This document shows, piece after piece, positions 9,401 to 17,473 of a stretch of DNA of 64,000 nucleotides. Both the position numbers and the translations under genes were made by a program. The stretch is taken from the NCBI RefSeq assembly GCF_910579365.1, contig NZ_CAJTUX010000005.1, forward strand, positions 13,948 to 77,947, given 5' to 3'. The notes under the pieces are model-generated. The model had not been told where the DNA came from. It ran no database searches and was given only the letters and a program-made list of their open reading frames with translations. Numbering within the stretch: position 1 is the first letter of the stretch; every line of letters starts with the position of its first letter. This DNA comes from an uncultured Oscillibacter sp. GTDB lineage: Bacteria > Bacillota > Clostridia > Oscillospirales > Oscillospiraceae.

Positions 9401-11353
9401 AGCATCGCCGCCCTGCTTTCCGGCTACACCAATGTCACCTATGGCGCTCTTACCGTGAGCGATGGCAACAGCCTGTTGGGTCCTACCGTGACCATCAGCC
9501 CGGACGGCGTTCTCTCCTACACCCTGACCGGAACGGGAAATGAAGGCCAGACCGCCACTGTGACGGTTCCTGTCCAGTCTATGAACCATCAGGACTTCAA
9601 CCTGGTTTTCACCATCACGGTGAAAAACCTCCCCGCAGGCGCTGCCCTCGCCCCCATCGCTGTAACCCTTACCCAGGGCGCCGGCACTACCTACACGGTG
9701 ACCATCACTCCGCAGGACGGCGCGGAATACAGCTTTGATAACGTATACTGGGGCCCCAACAACACGCTCACCGGCCTGGAGGGCGGCGATTCCTATATCG
9801 CCTACATCCGCCGCGCCGCTGTGGAGGATGTCTCTCTGGAAGGCCCGGAGCAGAGCACGTCCATGACGATTGTTCCCCCCGCCTTCAATCCCAACGGCGG
9901 CACCTTCCGGGGCAGCCAGCAGGTGACGCTCCACGCCAAGGACGGCGCGAAAATCGTCTACACCACCGACGGCACCGAACCCACCTATAATATCCCCGAG
10001 GGCGCGGAAGAGCCCGTGATCTCCGGCATTCTCTATGACGGCAATGCCTTCTCCATCACCAACACCACTACCGTCAAGGCCATTGTGGTAAACCTGAACG
10101 AGGATGGCGGCGTCGCTTCCAAGAGCGAAGTCCACTCCGTCACCTTCACCCGGCGCTCCACCGGCGGCGGCGGTGGCGGCGGCGGCTCCACCGTCATCAA
10201 CGGCGGCACCGCCTCCACTTCCAAGCCCAGCACCTCCTCTACCTCCACCACACCCAGCGTCTCCAGCGGCCGGGACACCACCACTGCCATGCCCAACGCC
10301 ACCGTGAAGGACGGCGCCGCCTCCGCCAACATCAGCGGAAGCCTGGGTCAGGACCTGGTGAACCAGGCTGTGGAGAACAACAGCAGCACCGTGGTCATCG
10401 CCCCCTCCATCAACGGCGAGGCCGATCAGACCAGCGTCACCATTGGCTCCAGCGTGGTCGGAGACATCTCCAAGCGCACGGACGCGGACCTTCAGGTCGT
10501 GACTCCCGCCGCTAATGTGACCATCTCCAATCAGGGTCTTTCCAGTCTGGCGTCCAAGGGCGGTTCCCTGGTGGTCAACACCGCCGCCAAGGGCGGCGCC
10601 ATTGACGTCACCATCACCGCCGGCGGCTCCGTGGTGGACCGCGTGAGCGGCGGCGTGACCGTGGAGATTCCCGCCAACTGCACCGCCGGCACTGTGGCCA
10701 TGCTCACCAAGGCCGACGGCACCACCGAGCTGCTCCGCAAGTCTGTGGCCGATGCCGCCAGCGGCACCGTCACCGTTCCTCTGGACGGTTCCGCCTCCAT
10801 TACTCTGGTGGACAACAGCAAGTCCTTCGGCGACGTTCCCGCCGGGAACACCTTCGCCAACGCCGTGGCCTTCGTCTCCAGCCGGGAGATCATGAACGGC
10901 ACCAGCAGCGGCGTTTTCAATCCCAGCGCGCCCATGACCCGCGCCCAGCTGGCGAAGGTCCTCCACAATCTGGAAAGCAATCCCGCCGCCGAGGCCGGCA
11001 GCTTCTCCGACGTGACCGGCGACGCCTGGTGCGCCGAGGCTGTCCAGTGGGCCTCCTCCAAGGGCATTGTCACCGGCTATGCCGACGGCAGCTTCAAGCC
11101 CAACAACTACATCACCCGCGAGCAGCTGGCCGTCATGCTCTACCGCTACGCCGGCAGCCCCGCGGTCAGCTCCACCGATCTCCGCTTCAACGACGCTTCC
11201 CTGGTGGGCGGCTACGCGCAGGCTGCCATGGCCTGGGCCACCCAGAACGGCGTCATCAACGGCAAGGGCGGCAACATGCTGGACCCCAAGGGCCAGGCCA
11301 CCCGCGCCCAGGTTGCCCAGATGCTGCTGAACTACATGAGCAACATCGGCTGA
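6479..11353 (+). CDS. Large SLH-anchored surface protein with transglutaminase-like domain and Ig-like repeats
   Basis: The protein has 1624 residues. I chose ATG 6479 because AAAGGAG lies 8 bases upstream; the upstream ATG is inside that site. Order of parts: signal peptide (about 1-25, ALA cleavage), acidic linker to about 85, a transglutaminase-like cysteine protease fold (about 120-400) with a plausible triad Cys325 (VVCEGYAKAF), His364 (GPHMWN) and Asp379 (LVDVT), an Ig-like module (about 455-520), MBG-like and fibronectin-like modules (about 530-690), two Big_2-type Ig domains (about 700-875), a chitobiase-C-like module (about 1138-1190, YTTDGTEPT), a glycine run (near 1230), a Ser/Thr linker, and three SLH repeats starting near 1450, 1509 and 1570. 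SLH repeats bind pyruvylated cell-wall polymers, so it sits on the surface. Substrate and crosslinking versus hydrolysis are unknown. Codons are less GC-biased in the N-terminal half than in the SLH end. Confidence 0.93.
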   Translation: MSKRLLSALVAFCMALTLMPSWALADEPADDGPSEDPAAVETPAEPEENEEEDGASAPETPVVPEKEKETIEIELTADVDLPDGGESLESYLSTIFPGLFGDADDGVDTLANLAGEAGSPLNANEKKFYDLVRADIEAVADGTKTSTVFTYDHDDGIDTWGNMLIDGTGSWQKIVNCLNVDCAASLYWADRGATADTPSELHRESFRLNISGTADSQGGPMTAVTSVTLTILVDFKYSSDGKIGTTTVAKNAMNVAAAAITNAQEIVDANSGKSDYEKLYTYMTEICRLVEYNHDALTGTIETHSEGPWQLIWVFDEDETTNVVCEGYAKAFQLLCDLTEWEDDTIKSHIVSGPMGGGTGEGPHMWNIVTVGDQNYLVDVTNCDSNSIGSPDKLFMAGIPYSQEEGRYRLDFDEDNFITYNYDPKTTGLYQNTGILNLSASDYVPPHSLKGTISITGAPKYNEILTAAYTKGEGENDSSATWKWLQDGTEISGASGTTYRLTVNDIGKHISAKVTIEEASKISNAVGPVEKADGPAAPTNATATSTYNSITVTATPSADYEYAIQSSADIRWQNSNTFTGLNEGTTYTILIRVKETNTTKPGTIGSMTATTKGALSANSFQVDTPTVVYDGAAKSTTVTAPDGVIPTVTYRQNGQIVASPTNAGVYDVYVTATATAESGFSDLTTPVKVGAFEITKAPVTITVPSTVSTNINGTVQLNAATDPVGLTLSYTSANLSVATVNQTGLVTGKAVGTAVITVSYAGDNNHQAAESKQVTVNVTDLPVWGIAFTSPTETVEFGGTVTNAATVTKPAGVASEPAAPTYTSSDETVATVDASGTVTARKAGTVTITASVAGVAGEVAENSASYTLTVTPKRITPTVELTGGPWTYTGSEIKPGVVVKNDGSVLAEAEYDIGYDNNINAGTNTAHVTVSPAQGGNYVWDPVITQFSIEKAVVATPPTVQKTHGTVTEGPQTYSIAALLSGYTNVTYGALTVSDGNSLLGPTVTISPDGVLSYTLTGTGNEGQTATVTVPVQSMNHQDFNLVFTITVKNLPAGAALAPIAVTLTQGAGTTYTVTITPQDGAEYSFDNVYWGPNNTLTGLEGGDSYIAYIRRAAVEDVSLEGPEQSTSMTIVPPAFNPNGGTFRGSQQVTLHAKDGAKIVYTTDGTEPTYNIPEGAEEPVISGILYDGNAFSITNTTTVKAIVVNLNEDGGVASKSEVHSVTFTRRSTGGGGGGGGSTVINGGTASTSKPSTSSTSTTPSVSSGRDTTTAMPNATVKDGAASANISGSLGQDLVNQAVENNSSTVVIAPSINGEADQTSVTIGSSVVGDISKRTDADLQVVTPAANVTISNQGLSSLASKGGSLVVNTAAKGGAIDVTITAGGSVVDRVSGGVTVEIPANCTAGTVAMLTKADGTTELLRKSVADAASGTVTVPLDGSASITLVDNSKSFGDVPAGNTFANAVAFVSSREIMNGTSSGVFNPSAPMTRAQLAKVLHNLESNPAAEAGSFSDVTGDAWCAEAVQWASSKGIVTGYADGSFKPNNYITREQLAVMLYRYAGSPAVSSTDLRFNDASLVGGYAQAAMAWATQNGVINGKGGNMLDPKGQATRAQVAQMLLNYMSNIG

Positions 11354-11370
11354 ACCAAATACCGCGCAAA

Positions 11371-11408
11371 AAGAGTCCCGGACATCCGTCCGGGACTCTT
11401 TCTCTTTT
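11371..11408. terminator. Bidirectional terminator between SLH gene and deacetylase
   Basis: A 13-bp stem (AAGAGTCCCGGAC with its complement) has a 4-base loop, and T-rich tracts follow on both strands. It serves two convergent genes. Confidence 0.88.
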
Positions 11409-11421
11409 TGTTTCCATCCGC

Positions 11422-12525
11422 TCACTTCAGCAAAAGCAGCCGCTTTAAGAACTCCACGCCACGAGGCAGCACCCTCTCGTCGTCAAAGCAGAACTCCGGC
11501 GCGTGAAGCTCCGGCGTGTCCCCTGTACCCAGGAAGAAGAACACGCCGGGAACCCGCTTCTGGTAAAAGGAGAAATCCTCCGCCGCCAGAACCGGGGCTT
11601 CCAGCGTCCGGGGGACGTCCTCCCCCAAATCCGCGCAGAGGGTCTCATAGAGGCCCTCGTGGTTCCACACGGCAGGGTAGCCCTCACTGAGGCGCACGTC
11701 CACGCCGCAGCCGGTCTCCGCCTCGATTTCCCGACCCGTCTCCTCCAGTCCCCGGCGGCAGAGGGCCTGCGTCTCATTCCGGTAGGTCCGGAGGCTTCCC
11801 TCCAGCCGGGTCTCTCCGCTGACGGCGTTCCGCACCGTACCGGAGGTCATTTTGCCAAAGCGAAGCACCAGCGGCTCCCTCCGGGGCAGGGCCTCCGCCA
11901 TAGCATAGGCCCTGCGGAGATACTCCGCCCCCGCTGTCAGGGCGTCCCGTCCCTCCGCCGCCCGGCTGAGATGGACGCTTTTGCCGGTTACGGTGACGGT
12001 CACCTCGTTGGACCGGGCCATCAGCGGACCCGGCCGGGAGAAAACCTCCCCCGCCGGAAGCTTGGGCCAGAGGTGCAGGCCAAAAATCCGGGCGGCACAG
12101 TAGCGCTCCAGCAGCCCGGTTTCACAGAGCCGCCGGGCGCCGCCGGTGGTCTCCTCGGCGGGCTGAAAGAGGAAGAGCACGTTCCGGGGCAGCTCCGAAC
12201 CATGCCCGGCGGCGTACTCCGCCAGGGCCAGCGCCATGGCCGTATGCCCATCGTGGCCACAGGCGTGCATCACGCCGGGGTGAACGGAGGCATAGGGCAG
12301 ACCGGCGGCCTCCGTCACCGGCAGGGCGTCCAGGTCCGCCCGGAAGGCCACGGTCTCCTCCCTCCCGGCGTCCAGATACGCGCAGACAGCGGAGGAGATG
12401 GGGGAGAACGGCGTCAATCCAAAACGCTCCAGAGCGGAGCGGACATAGGCGCAGGTCTCCGGCAGACGGTCGTCCAACTCCGGAATCCGGTGCAGGGCGC
12501 GGCGGTATTCCACAACGGGCAGCAT
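11422..12525 (-). CDS. M20 family amidohydrolase, probable N-acetyl-DAP deacetylase
   Basis: The frame extends further upstream, but AAAGGAGG precedes ATG 12525, giving 367 residues starting MLPVVEYRRALHRIPELDD, the usual length. The M20D metal-binding elements are visible: CGHDGHT, then QPAEETTGGAR, GLHLWPKLPAG and a C-terminal APVLAAEDFSFY. The family hydrolyses N-acyl amino acids. The neighbours dapA, dapB, dapH and lysA make N-acetyl-LL-diaminopimelate the obvious substrate (acetylase DAP pathway). It is on the opposite strand from dapA, so it is expressed from a separate promoter. General N-acyl-amino-acid or hippurate hydrolase activity is the alternative. Confidence 0.85.
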   Translation of the reverse strand: MLPVVEYRRALHRIPELDDRLPETCAYVRSALERFGLTPFSPISSAVCAYLDAGREETVAFRADLDALPVTEAAGLPYASVHPGVMHACGHDGHTAMALALAEYAAGHGSELPRNVLFLFQPAEETTGGARRLCETGLLERYCAARIFGLHLWPKLPAGEVFSRPGPLMARSNEVTVTVTGKSVHLSRAAEGRDALTAGAEYLRRAYAMAEALPRREPLVLRFGKMTSGTVRNAVSGETRLEGSLRTYRNETQALCRRGLEETGREIEAETGCGVDVRLSEGYPAVWNHEGLYETLCADLGEDVPRTLEAPVLAAEDFSFYQKRVPGVFFFLGTGDTPELHAPEFCFDDERVLPRGVEFLKRLLLLK

Positions 12526-12642
12526 GGGCAGAGCCCTCCTTTGGCGTTTGATGATTTCACAATATAGCACACCTTCCCCCCGCGCGGCAAGAGGCCGCAG
12601 AGATTTCGGCGGTTTTGACAAAAGCTTTTTTGAAAATCCCTC

Positions 12643-12671
12643 TTGCAACTGCGTTGGGAAGATGATATGAT
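12643..12671 (+). promoter_or_regulatory. Promoter of the lysine riboswitch-dap operon
   Basis: TTGCAA (12643-12648), 17 bases, TATGAT (12666-12671). The expected start site, near 12678, is just ahead of the riboswitch aptamer. Confidence 0.7.
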
Positions 12672-12683
12672 AACAAAAAATGA

Positions 12684-12912
12684 GATAGAGGCGCGGAGAC
12701 GAAGAGGTCGCGGGAGCCGGCAGGCCAGGAACGCGACGGAGGCAGCTCCGCCGAATCTTCCGCCCAGGCATGGGCGGGGGATGGGTCCGGAGGGAATACT
12801 TCCGGGACTGTCCGCGGCTTCGGCTGCGGGGGCGCTATCCGCTTACAGAGATGTCACGCCGCCTGCGGCGTGCAGCTTGTCGGTAGGAGCGCGCCTCTAC
12901 CGGCTTTTTTTA
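12684..12912 (+). promoter_or_regulatory. Lysine riboswitch (L-box) with intrinsic terminator
   Basis: The leader starts with the L-box signature GATAGAGGCGCG (12684-12695). It closes with GGGCGCTATC (12830-12839), so GATAG pairs CTATC to form P1. Inside are other conserved L-box pieces: CGCCGAATC (about 12749), GGCATGGGCGGGGGATGGGTCC, and GGGACTGTCC. Downstream come a hairpin (12855-12872) and a GC-rich hairpin followed by seven T (12879-12912), a rho-independent terminator. Lysine binding should stabilise P1 and stop transcription before dapA. Residues 12686-12695 are perfectly complementary to 12890-12899 in the terminator, suggesting how the antiterminated form arises. Confidence 0.93.
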
Positions 12913-12964
12913 TACAAAAGCAGGGCCCCGACCCACGATCTTACAAAACTTGGAGGGCATTCAA

Positions 12965-13852
12965 ATGAAATTCAACAATCCCACCGGCTCCATTGTCGCC
13001 ATGATCACTCCCTTCCACGAGGACGGCAGCGTCAACTTCGACGTACTCACCCATCTGCTGGAACGGCAGATCGCCGCCGGAACCGACGCCATCCTCACCC
13101 TGGGCACCACCGGCGAATATCCCACCATGAGCCACGAGGAGGACGCCTCCGTCGTCGCCCACACCATCAAGGTGGTGAACGGCCGCGTGCCCGTCATCGT
13201 GGGCAGTGGCTCCAACTGTACCGCCACCCAGGTGGAAAAGAGCATCGAGTACCAGAACATGGGGGCCGACGCCCTGCTGCTGATCGCCCCCTACTACAAC
13301 AAGGCCAATCCCGAGGGCATGTACCGCCACTTCGCCGAGACGGCGGACCGGGTAAACATCCCCTGCCTCCTCTACAATGTCCCGGGCCGCACCGGCTGCT
13401 CCATCCCCGTCTCCGTGGTGGAGAAGCTGAGCCGGCACCCCAATATCTGCGGCATCAAAGAAGCCAGCGGCGACATGAGTTACGCCATGAAGATCGCCCA
13501 TTGCGTGGGCCCGGACTTCGCCCTCTACTCCGGAAACGATGACATCACCCTTCCCCTGATGAGCATCGGCGGCAGCGGCGTCATTTCCGTCTTCGCCAAC
13601 GTCTGTCCGGATGTCTGCCGCCAGATCGTGGCGGACTACGCCGGCGGCCATCAGGACAGGGCGCTGGAGACTCATCTGAAGTACCTGGAGCTGATGAACG
13701 ATCTTTTCATTGAGGTAAATCCCATCCCCGTCAAGTCCGCCATGAACATGATGGGCCTGAACGTAGGTCCCATGCGCCTGCCCCTGTGCGAAATGAGCGA
13801 AGCGCATCAGGCCGTTCTCCGAGCCGCGCTGAAGGAGGCGGGACTGCTGTGA
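12965..13852 (+). CDS. dapA: 4-hydroxy-tetrahydrodipicolinate synthase
   Basis: The 295-residue TIM-barrel enzyme condenses pyruvate with aspartate semialdehyde, the first committed step to DAP and lysine. Key residues visible are TLGTTGE near 45-51, the tyrosine in YNVPGRTG near 137-144, and the Schiff-base lysine at about 165 in GIKEASGD. The ATG at 12965 is preferred over the upstream TTG because TTGGAGGG sits 8 bases before it. It is the first gene behind the lysine riboswitch and its stop overlaps the dapB start. Confidence 0.96.
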   Translation: MKFNNPTGSIVAMITPFHEDGSVNFDVLTHLLERQIAAGTDAILTLGTTGEYPTMSHEEDASVVAHTIKVVNGRVPVIVGSGSNCTATQVEKSIEYQNMGADALLLIAPYYNKANPEGMYRHFAETADRVNIPCLLYNVPGRTGCSIPVSVVEKLSRHPNICGIKEASGDMSYAMKIAHCVGPDFALYSGNDDITLPLMSIGGSGVISVFANVCPDVCRQIVADYAGGHQDRALETHLKYLELMNDLFIEVNPIPVKSAMNMMGLNVGPMRLPLCEMSEAHQAVLRAALKEAGLL

Positions 13853-14568
13853 GGTATCTGCTGATTGGCCGGGGAAAAATGGGCCGCCTCCTTCAGGAGA
13901 CCGCCCAGGCCGCCGGAGACGAGATCGAAGCCGCCTTCGGCCGGGACGACCTGGAGCAGCTGGGAAAGCTGGGCCGGGTGGCGGACGTGGTGATCGACTT
14001 CTCCCGGCCGGAGACGCTGCCGGAAATCGCCTCCTATGTCCGCCGCACCGGCACCCCCCTTCTCTCCGGCACCACCGGCTTCACCCCCGACCAGCTCCGG
14101 CAGCTGGAGAGCCTGGGCTCCTCCGCCCCAGTGCTGTGGGCGGCCAACTTCTCCCTGGGCATGGCGGTGCTGTACCGGGCCCTGCGGGAGGTCTCCGGCG
14201 TGCTGAAGCCGGACTTCGACGTGGAGCTGACCGAAACGCACCACAACCAGAAGGAGGACGCCCCCAGCGGTTCCGCCAAGCTGCTGCTGGAGGCCGTCGA
14301 TCCCCGGCATGAGGCGCGCCTGGTCTATGGCCGGGAGGGCAGCACGGGAAAACGGCGGAAGAATGAAATCGGCGTCCACGCCCTTCGGGGCGGCACCGTG
14401 GCGGGCACCCATACCGTCCACTTCTTCGGCCCCGACGAGGAGCTGGAGTTCACCCACCGGGCCGCCAGCCGGCAGATTTTTGTCAACGGCGCGCTGCACA
14501 TGGCCCGCCTGCTGCCGGGGAAGCCCAACGGAGTTTACGACCTGCAAAAAATCTTATTTGGAGAGTGA
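13849..14568 (+). CDS. dapB: 4-hydroxy-tetrahydrodipicolinate reductase
   Basis: This 239-residue NAD(P)H-dependent reductase is the second step of the DAP pathway. I start it at GTG 13849, which overlaps the dapA stop (GTGA) and has AAGGAGG upstream. Landmarks: the nucleotide loop IGRGKMG at 6-12, and the catalytic stretch ETHHNQKEDAPSGSA from about 129 with the paired histidines and the lysine used by the family. The C-terminal domain ends normally. The tight overlap implies coupled translation with dapA. Confidence 0.95.
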   Translation: MRYLLIGRGKMGRLLQETAQAAGDEIEAAFGRDDLEQLGKLGRVADVVIDFSRPETLPEIASYVRRTGTPLLSGTTGFTPDQLRQLESLGSSAPVLWAANFSLGMAVLYRALREVSGVLKPDFDVELTETHHNQKEDAPSGSAKLLLEAVDPRHEARLVYGREGSTGKRRKNEIGVHALRGGTVAGTHTVHFFGPDEELEFTHRAASRQIFVNGALHMARLLPGKPNGVYDLQKILFGE

Positions 14569-14574
14569 CGGCCC

Positions 14575-15270
14575 ATGAACGCACAGGAGATCATCGACTA
14601 TATCGCAAACTCAGAGAAGAAGACCCCGGTAAAGCTCTATGTCAACACCACCGGCCCCGTGGACTTCGGCTCCGCCAAAGTCTTCGGCGGCGGAAACAGC
14701 TTCACCGTCTTCGGCGACTGGGCTCAGCTGGCCCCCATTCTGGAGGCCAACCGGGACAGCATCCGCGATTATGTGGTGGAGAACGACCGCCGGAACTCCG
14801 GCGTACCCCTGCTGGACCTGAAAGGCGTCACGGCCCGGATTGAGCCCGGCGCCATCATTCGGGAGAAGGTGGAAATCGGCGAGGGGGCCGTTATCATGAT
14901 GGGGGCCGTTATCAACATCGGCGCCGTGGTGGGCCCGGGTACCATGATTGACATGGGGGCCGTGCTGGGCGGCCGGGCCACCGTGGGCAGCCGCTGTCAC
15001 ATCGGCGCGGGAGCCGTGCTGGCCGGCGTGGTGGAGCCCGCCTCGGCCACCCCTGTCATCGTGGAGGACGGGGTGCTGGTGGGCGCCAACGCCGTGGTTA
15101 TTGAGGGCGTTCATATCGGCAAAAACGCCGTGGTGGCCGCCGGGGCTGTGGTCATTGAGGATGTGCCGGAGAACGCCGTGGTGGCGGGAAGCCCCGCCCG
15201 GATCATCAAGATGAAGGACGAAAAGACCGAGGGGAAAACCGCCCTGGTGGACGCCCTGCGGAAGCTGTGA
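14575..15270 (+). CDS. dapH: Tetrahydrodipicolinate N-acetyltransferase
   Basis: The 231-residue left-handed parallel beta-helix acyltransferase has repeated hexapeptides from about residue 85 (for example [22 protein letters not shown]) to 205. The N-terminal [21 protein letters not shown] is typical of DapH. It uses acetyl-CoA to acetylate tetrahydrodipicolinate, which commits this organism to the acetylated rather than succinylated DAP branch and explains the need for the nearby deacetylase. It lies 6 bases after dapB. Confidence 0.95.
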   Translation: MNAQEIIDYIANSEKKTPVKLYVNTTGPVDFGSAKVFGGGNSFTVFGDWAQLAPILEANRDSIRDYVVENDRRNSGVPLLDLKGVTARIEPGAIIREKVEIGEGAVIMMGAVINIGAVVGPGTMIDMGAVLGGRATVGSRCHIGAGAVLAGVVEPASATPVIVEDGVLVGANAVVIEGVHIGKNAVVAAGAVVIEDVPENAVVAGSPARIIKMKDEKTEGKTALVDALRKL

Positions 15271-15420
15271 CGCCTCTTTGAAAACCGGAGGGAGCCCTTC
15301 CCCGGGTTCTCTCCGTGCCTAGAGCCGTCATACCCAACGGCTGCGCCGAGCCGCGCCGCAGGCGCAGTCTCTCCGCAGCGCTCTGCCCTTCCGTCCATCG
15401 TCTCTGTGTTTTATAAATCG

Positions 15421-15456
15421 AAGACCGCCTGGGAGCAGCCATCCCAGGCGGTCTTT
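15421..15456. terminator. Terminator between dapH and lysA
   Basis: A perfect 14-bp stem (AAGACCGCCTGGGA with its complement), a 7-base loop, then TTTT. lysA reads towards it from the other side. The 150 bases between dapH and this stem carry only weak GC-rich hairpins and no gene. Confidence 0.85.
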
Positions 15457-15523
15457 TCTGCGCCTCCGCTCCGGACCGGACGAAGGTTTTTATTGGCTTC
15501 CCCTTTTTTCCCGGAAAAGCCAA

Positions 15524-16783
15524 TCACCAAATCAACGTTGCAAAATAGTCCTCCAGCGTCTCCGCCCGGCGGATCAGCTCCACGCTGCCGTCCTCCCGGA
15601 GAAGCAGCTCCGCCGAGCGGAGCTTGCCGTTGTAATTGTAGCCCATGGAGAACCCATGCGCCCCGGTGTCGTGGATGACCAGCAGGTCCCCCATGTCCAC
15701 CTTGGGCAGCATCCGGTCCACGGCGAATTTGTCGTTGTTCTCGCAGAGGCTTCCCGCCACATCGTACTTGTGGTCGCAGGGGGCGTCCTCCTTGCCCATT
15801 ACGGTGATGTGGTGATACGCACCGTACATGGCGGGACGCATCAGGTTGCACGCGCAGGCATCCACGCCGATATACTCCTTATAAATATGCTTTTCGTGGA
15901 TAGCCCGGGTGACCAAATGTCCGTAAGGGGCCAGCATATAGCGCCCCAGCTCCGTGTAGAGCGCCACACCGCCCATTCCAGCCGGCGCCAGAATCTCCGC
16001 AAAGGCTTTCCGCACGCCCTCGCCGATGGCGGCGATGTCGTTCTCCGTCTCCTCCGGACGGTAGGGCACACCCACGCCGCCGGAGAGATTGATGAATGTA
16101 ACCGGACAGCCGGTTTCCTCCTGAAGCTCCGCCGCCAGCCGGAAGAGAATGCGGGCCAGGGCGGGATAATACTCGTTGGACAGCGTGTTGGAGGCCAGGA
16201 AGGCGTGAAGGCCAAACTCCTTGACCCCCAGGTCCTTCAGCCGCCGGAAGGCCTCCGCCAGCTGGGGGCGGGTCATGCCGTACTTGGCGTCGCCGGGGGT
16301 GTCCATCACCTGAACGCCGTCCCGGCTCTCCCCCAGGGTGAAGACGCCGCCGGGGTTATAGCGGCAGCAGACCTTCTCCGGAACCGTTCCCTGGGCCTTT
16401 ACCAAGGTGTCGATCAGGGTGAGGTCATCCAGATTGACGATGCCCCCCAGACGGCAGGCAGCCTGGAACTCCTCCTCCGTAGTGTTGTTGGAGGAGAACA
16501 TGATCCCCTCCTCCCCGGTAATTCCGCAGCGCTCCGCCAGAGCCAGCTCCGCCAGAGAGGAGCAGTCGCAGCCGCAGCCCTCCTCGTGGAGGAGCTTCAG
16601 GATGGCAGGGGTGGGGGTGGCCTTGACGGCAAAATACTCCCGGAAGCCGGGATTCCAGGCAAACGCGGCCTTCAGCCGCCGCGCGTTCTCCCGGATGCCC
16701 CGCTCGTCGTAAATATGGAAAGGCGTGGGATACCGGGCGGCAATGCTCTCCAGCCGGTCTTTGGTGACAAAAGGTGTTTTCAT
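15524..16783 (-). CDS. lysA: Diaminopimelate decarboxylase
   Basis: The 419-residue fold-type III PLP enzyme makes lysine from meso-DAP, the last step of the pathway started by dapA. Visible landmarks are the Schiff-base lysine at about 54 in EYFAVKATPTPA, a glycine-rich phosphate loop (NLSGGVGVPY), and the C-terminal CENNDKFAVDR segment that binds substrate across the dimer. It is convergent with dapH and lies 45 bases downstream of the 154-residue gene on the same strand, so it is not directly under the lysine riboswitch. Confidence 0.95.
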   Translation of the reverse strand: MKTPFVTKDRLESIAARYPTPFHIYDERGIRENARRLKAAFAWNPGFREYFAVKATPTPAILKLLHEEGCGCDCSSLAELALAERCGITGEEGIMFSSNNTTEEEFQAACRLGGIVNLDDLTLIDTLVKAQGTVPEKVCCRYNPGGVFTLGESRDGVQVMDTPGDAKYGMTRPQLAEAFRRLKDLGVKEFGLHAFLASNTLSNEYYPALARILFRLAAELQEETGCPVTFINLSGGVGVPYRPEETENDIAAIGEGVRKAFAEILAPAGMGGVALYTELGRYMLAPYGHLVTRAIHEKHIYKEYIGVDACACNLMRPAMYGAYHHITVMGKEDAPCDHKYDVAGSLCENNDKFAVDRMLPKVDMGDLLVIHDTGAHGFSMGYNYNGKLRSAELLLREDGSVELIRRAETLEDYFATLIW

Positions 16784-16828
16784 AAAACGGCCTCAACTCT
16801 TTCGTATAATGGGGCGGGGCGTTCCCGC

Positions 16829-17293
16829 TCAAAGCGCCTGCCGGGTGCAGCTCAGACCGCTCAGGCGGGCGATGATCTTTTCCCGGTATTCCTCGTGGTG
16901 GGGCATACCTCCCCCCAGTCCGCCCCGCTTCGGCAGCAGGAGCTTGAGAAACGCGCCGTTTTTCAGGGTGATGGAACAGCTGACGGCGCCCAGCATGGCT
17001 TTTTTGATCTCGCAGTCCTGAATCTCCGACAGGGGAAAACAGGTTCCCAGATCCTCGGCCACGGTCTTCCGCAGGTCCGGAATGTGATAAAATTGGTTCA
17101 AATACTTCCGCTCCTCACATTCGGCAACCAGGAAATACTGAGAGGTAACGCCAATATACACATCAAATTTGGACGTCTTTTTCTGGTTAATCTGAAGCGT
17201 TACGCCGTGAATTCCCGCGGAAATCGTCTCCCCCTCCGGGGTGCAGCCCTCCAGAACTTGCAGCATGTTGCCCTCGTCAAAAATACCGGCCAT
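16829..17293 (-). CDS. Hypothetical protein (154 aa) upstream of lysA
   Basis: I do not recognise a family. The 154-residue soluble protein starts MAGIFDEGNMLQVLEG and alternates short strands and helices. SKFDVYIGVTSQYFLVAECEER and CSITLKNGAFLKLLLPKR look like the strands of a small beta-barrel such as a bacterial PH-like domain, but this is only an impression. GAGGAG precedes the ATG. It precedes lysA on the same strand with a 45-base gap and may share its transcript. No signal peptide or membrane helix is evident. Confidence 0.7.
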   Translation of the reverse strand: MAGIFDEGNMLQVLEGCTPEGETISAGIHGVTLQINQKKTSKFDVYIGVTSQYFLVAECEERKYLNQFYHIPDLRKTVAEDLGTCFPLSEIQDCEIKKAMLGAVSCSITLKNGAFLKLLLPKRGGLGGGMPHHEEYREKIIARLSGLSCTRQAL

Positions 17294-17397
17294 CGTCTCC
17301 GTCTCCTCGCTTACTTCGGATAAACAGTTTTTATTCTATCACAGATACAGCCTTGATTCAAGGCTTTTCTCTCGATATCCTTTTCAAAAAATAGCCC

Positions 17398-17426
17398 TTG
17401 TATTCCGCTGTCTCCGGCGGTACAAT
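17398..17426 (+). promoter_or_regulatory. Promoter of the selenium cluster
   Basis: TTGTAT (17398-17403), 17 bases, TACAAT (17421-17426), about 48 bases before the yedF start. Confidence 0.65.
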
Positions 17427-17473
17427 GGTGGAGAAACAATCCGCTTTTCGGAGCGGAAAACGGAGGTTTGACT

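Noticed and set aside
10632..10648. GTGGTGGACCGCGTG, resembling the T-box element
   Set aside because: It lies inside the SLH coding region, with no specifier stem or downstream terminator.
6869..11425. A 1518-codon open frame antisense to the SLH gene
   Set aside because: It is a mirror of the codon bias of the plus-strand gene. It is glycine/alanine/valine-rich without domains or a ribosome binding site, and the sense frame has a signal peptide and SLH repeats.
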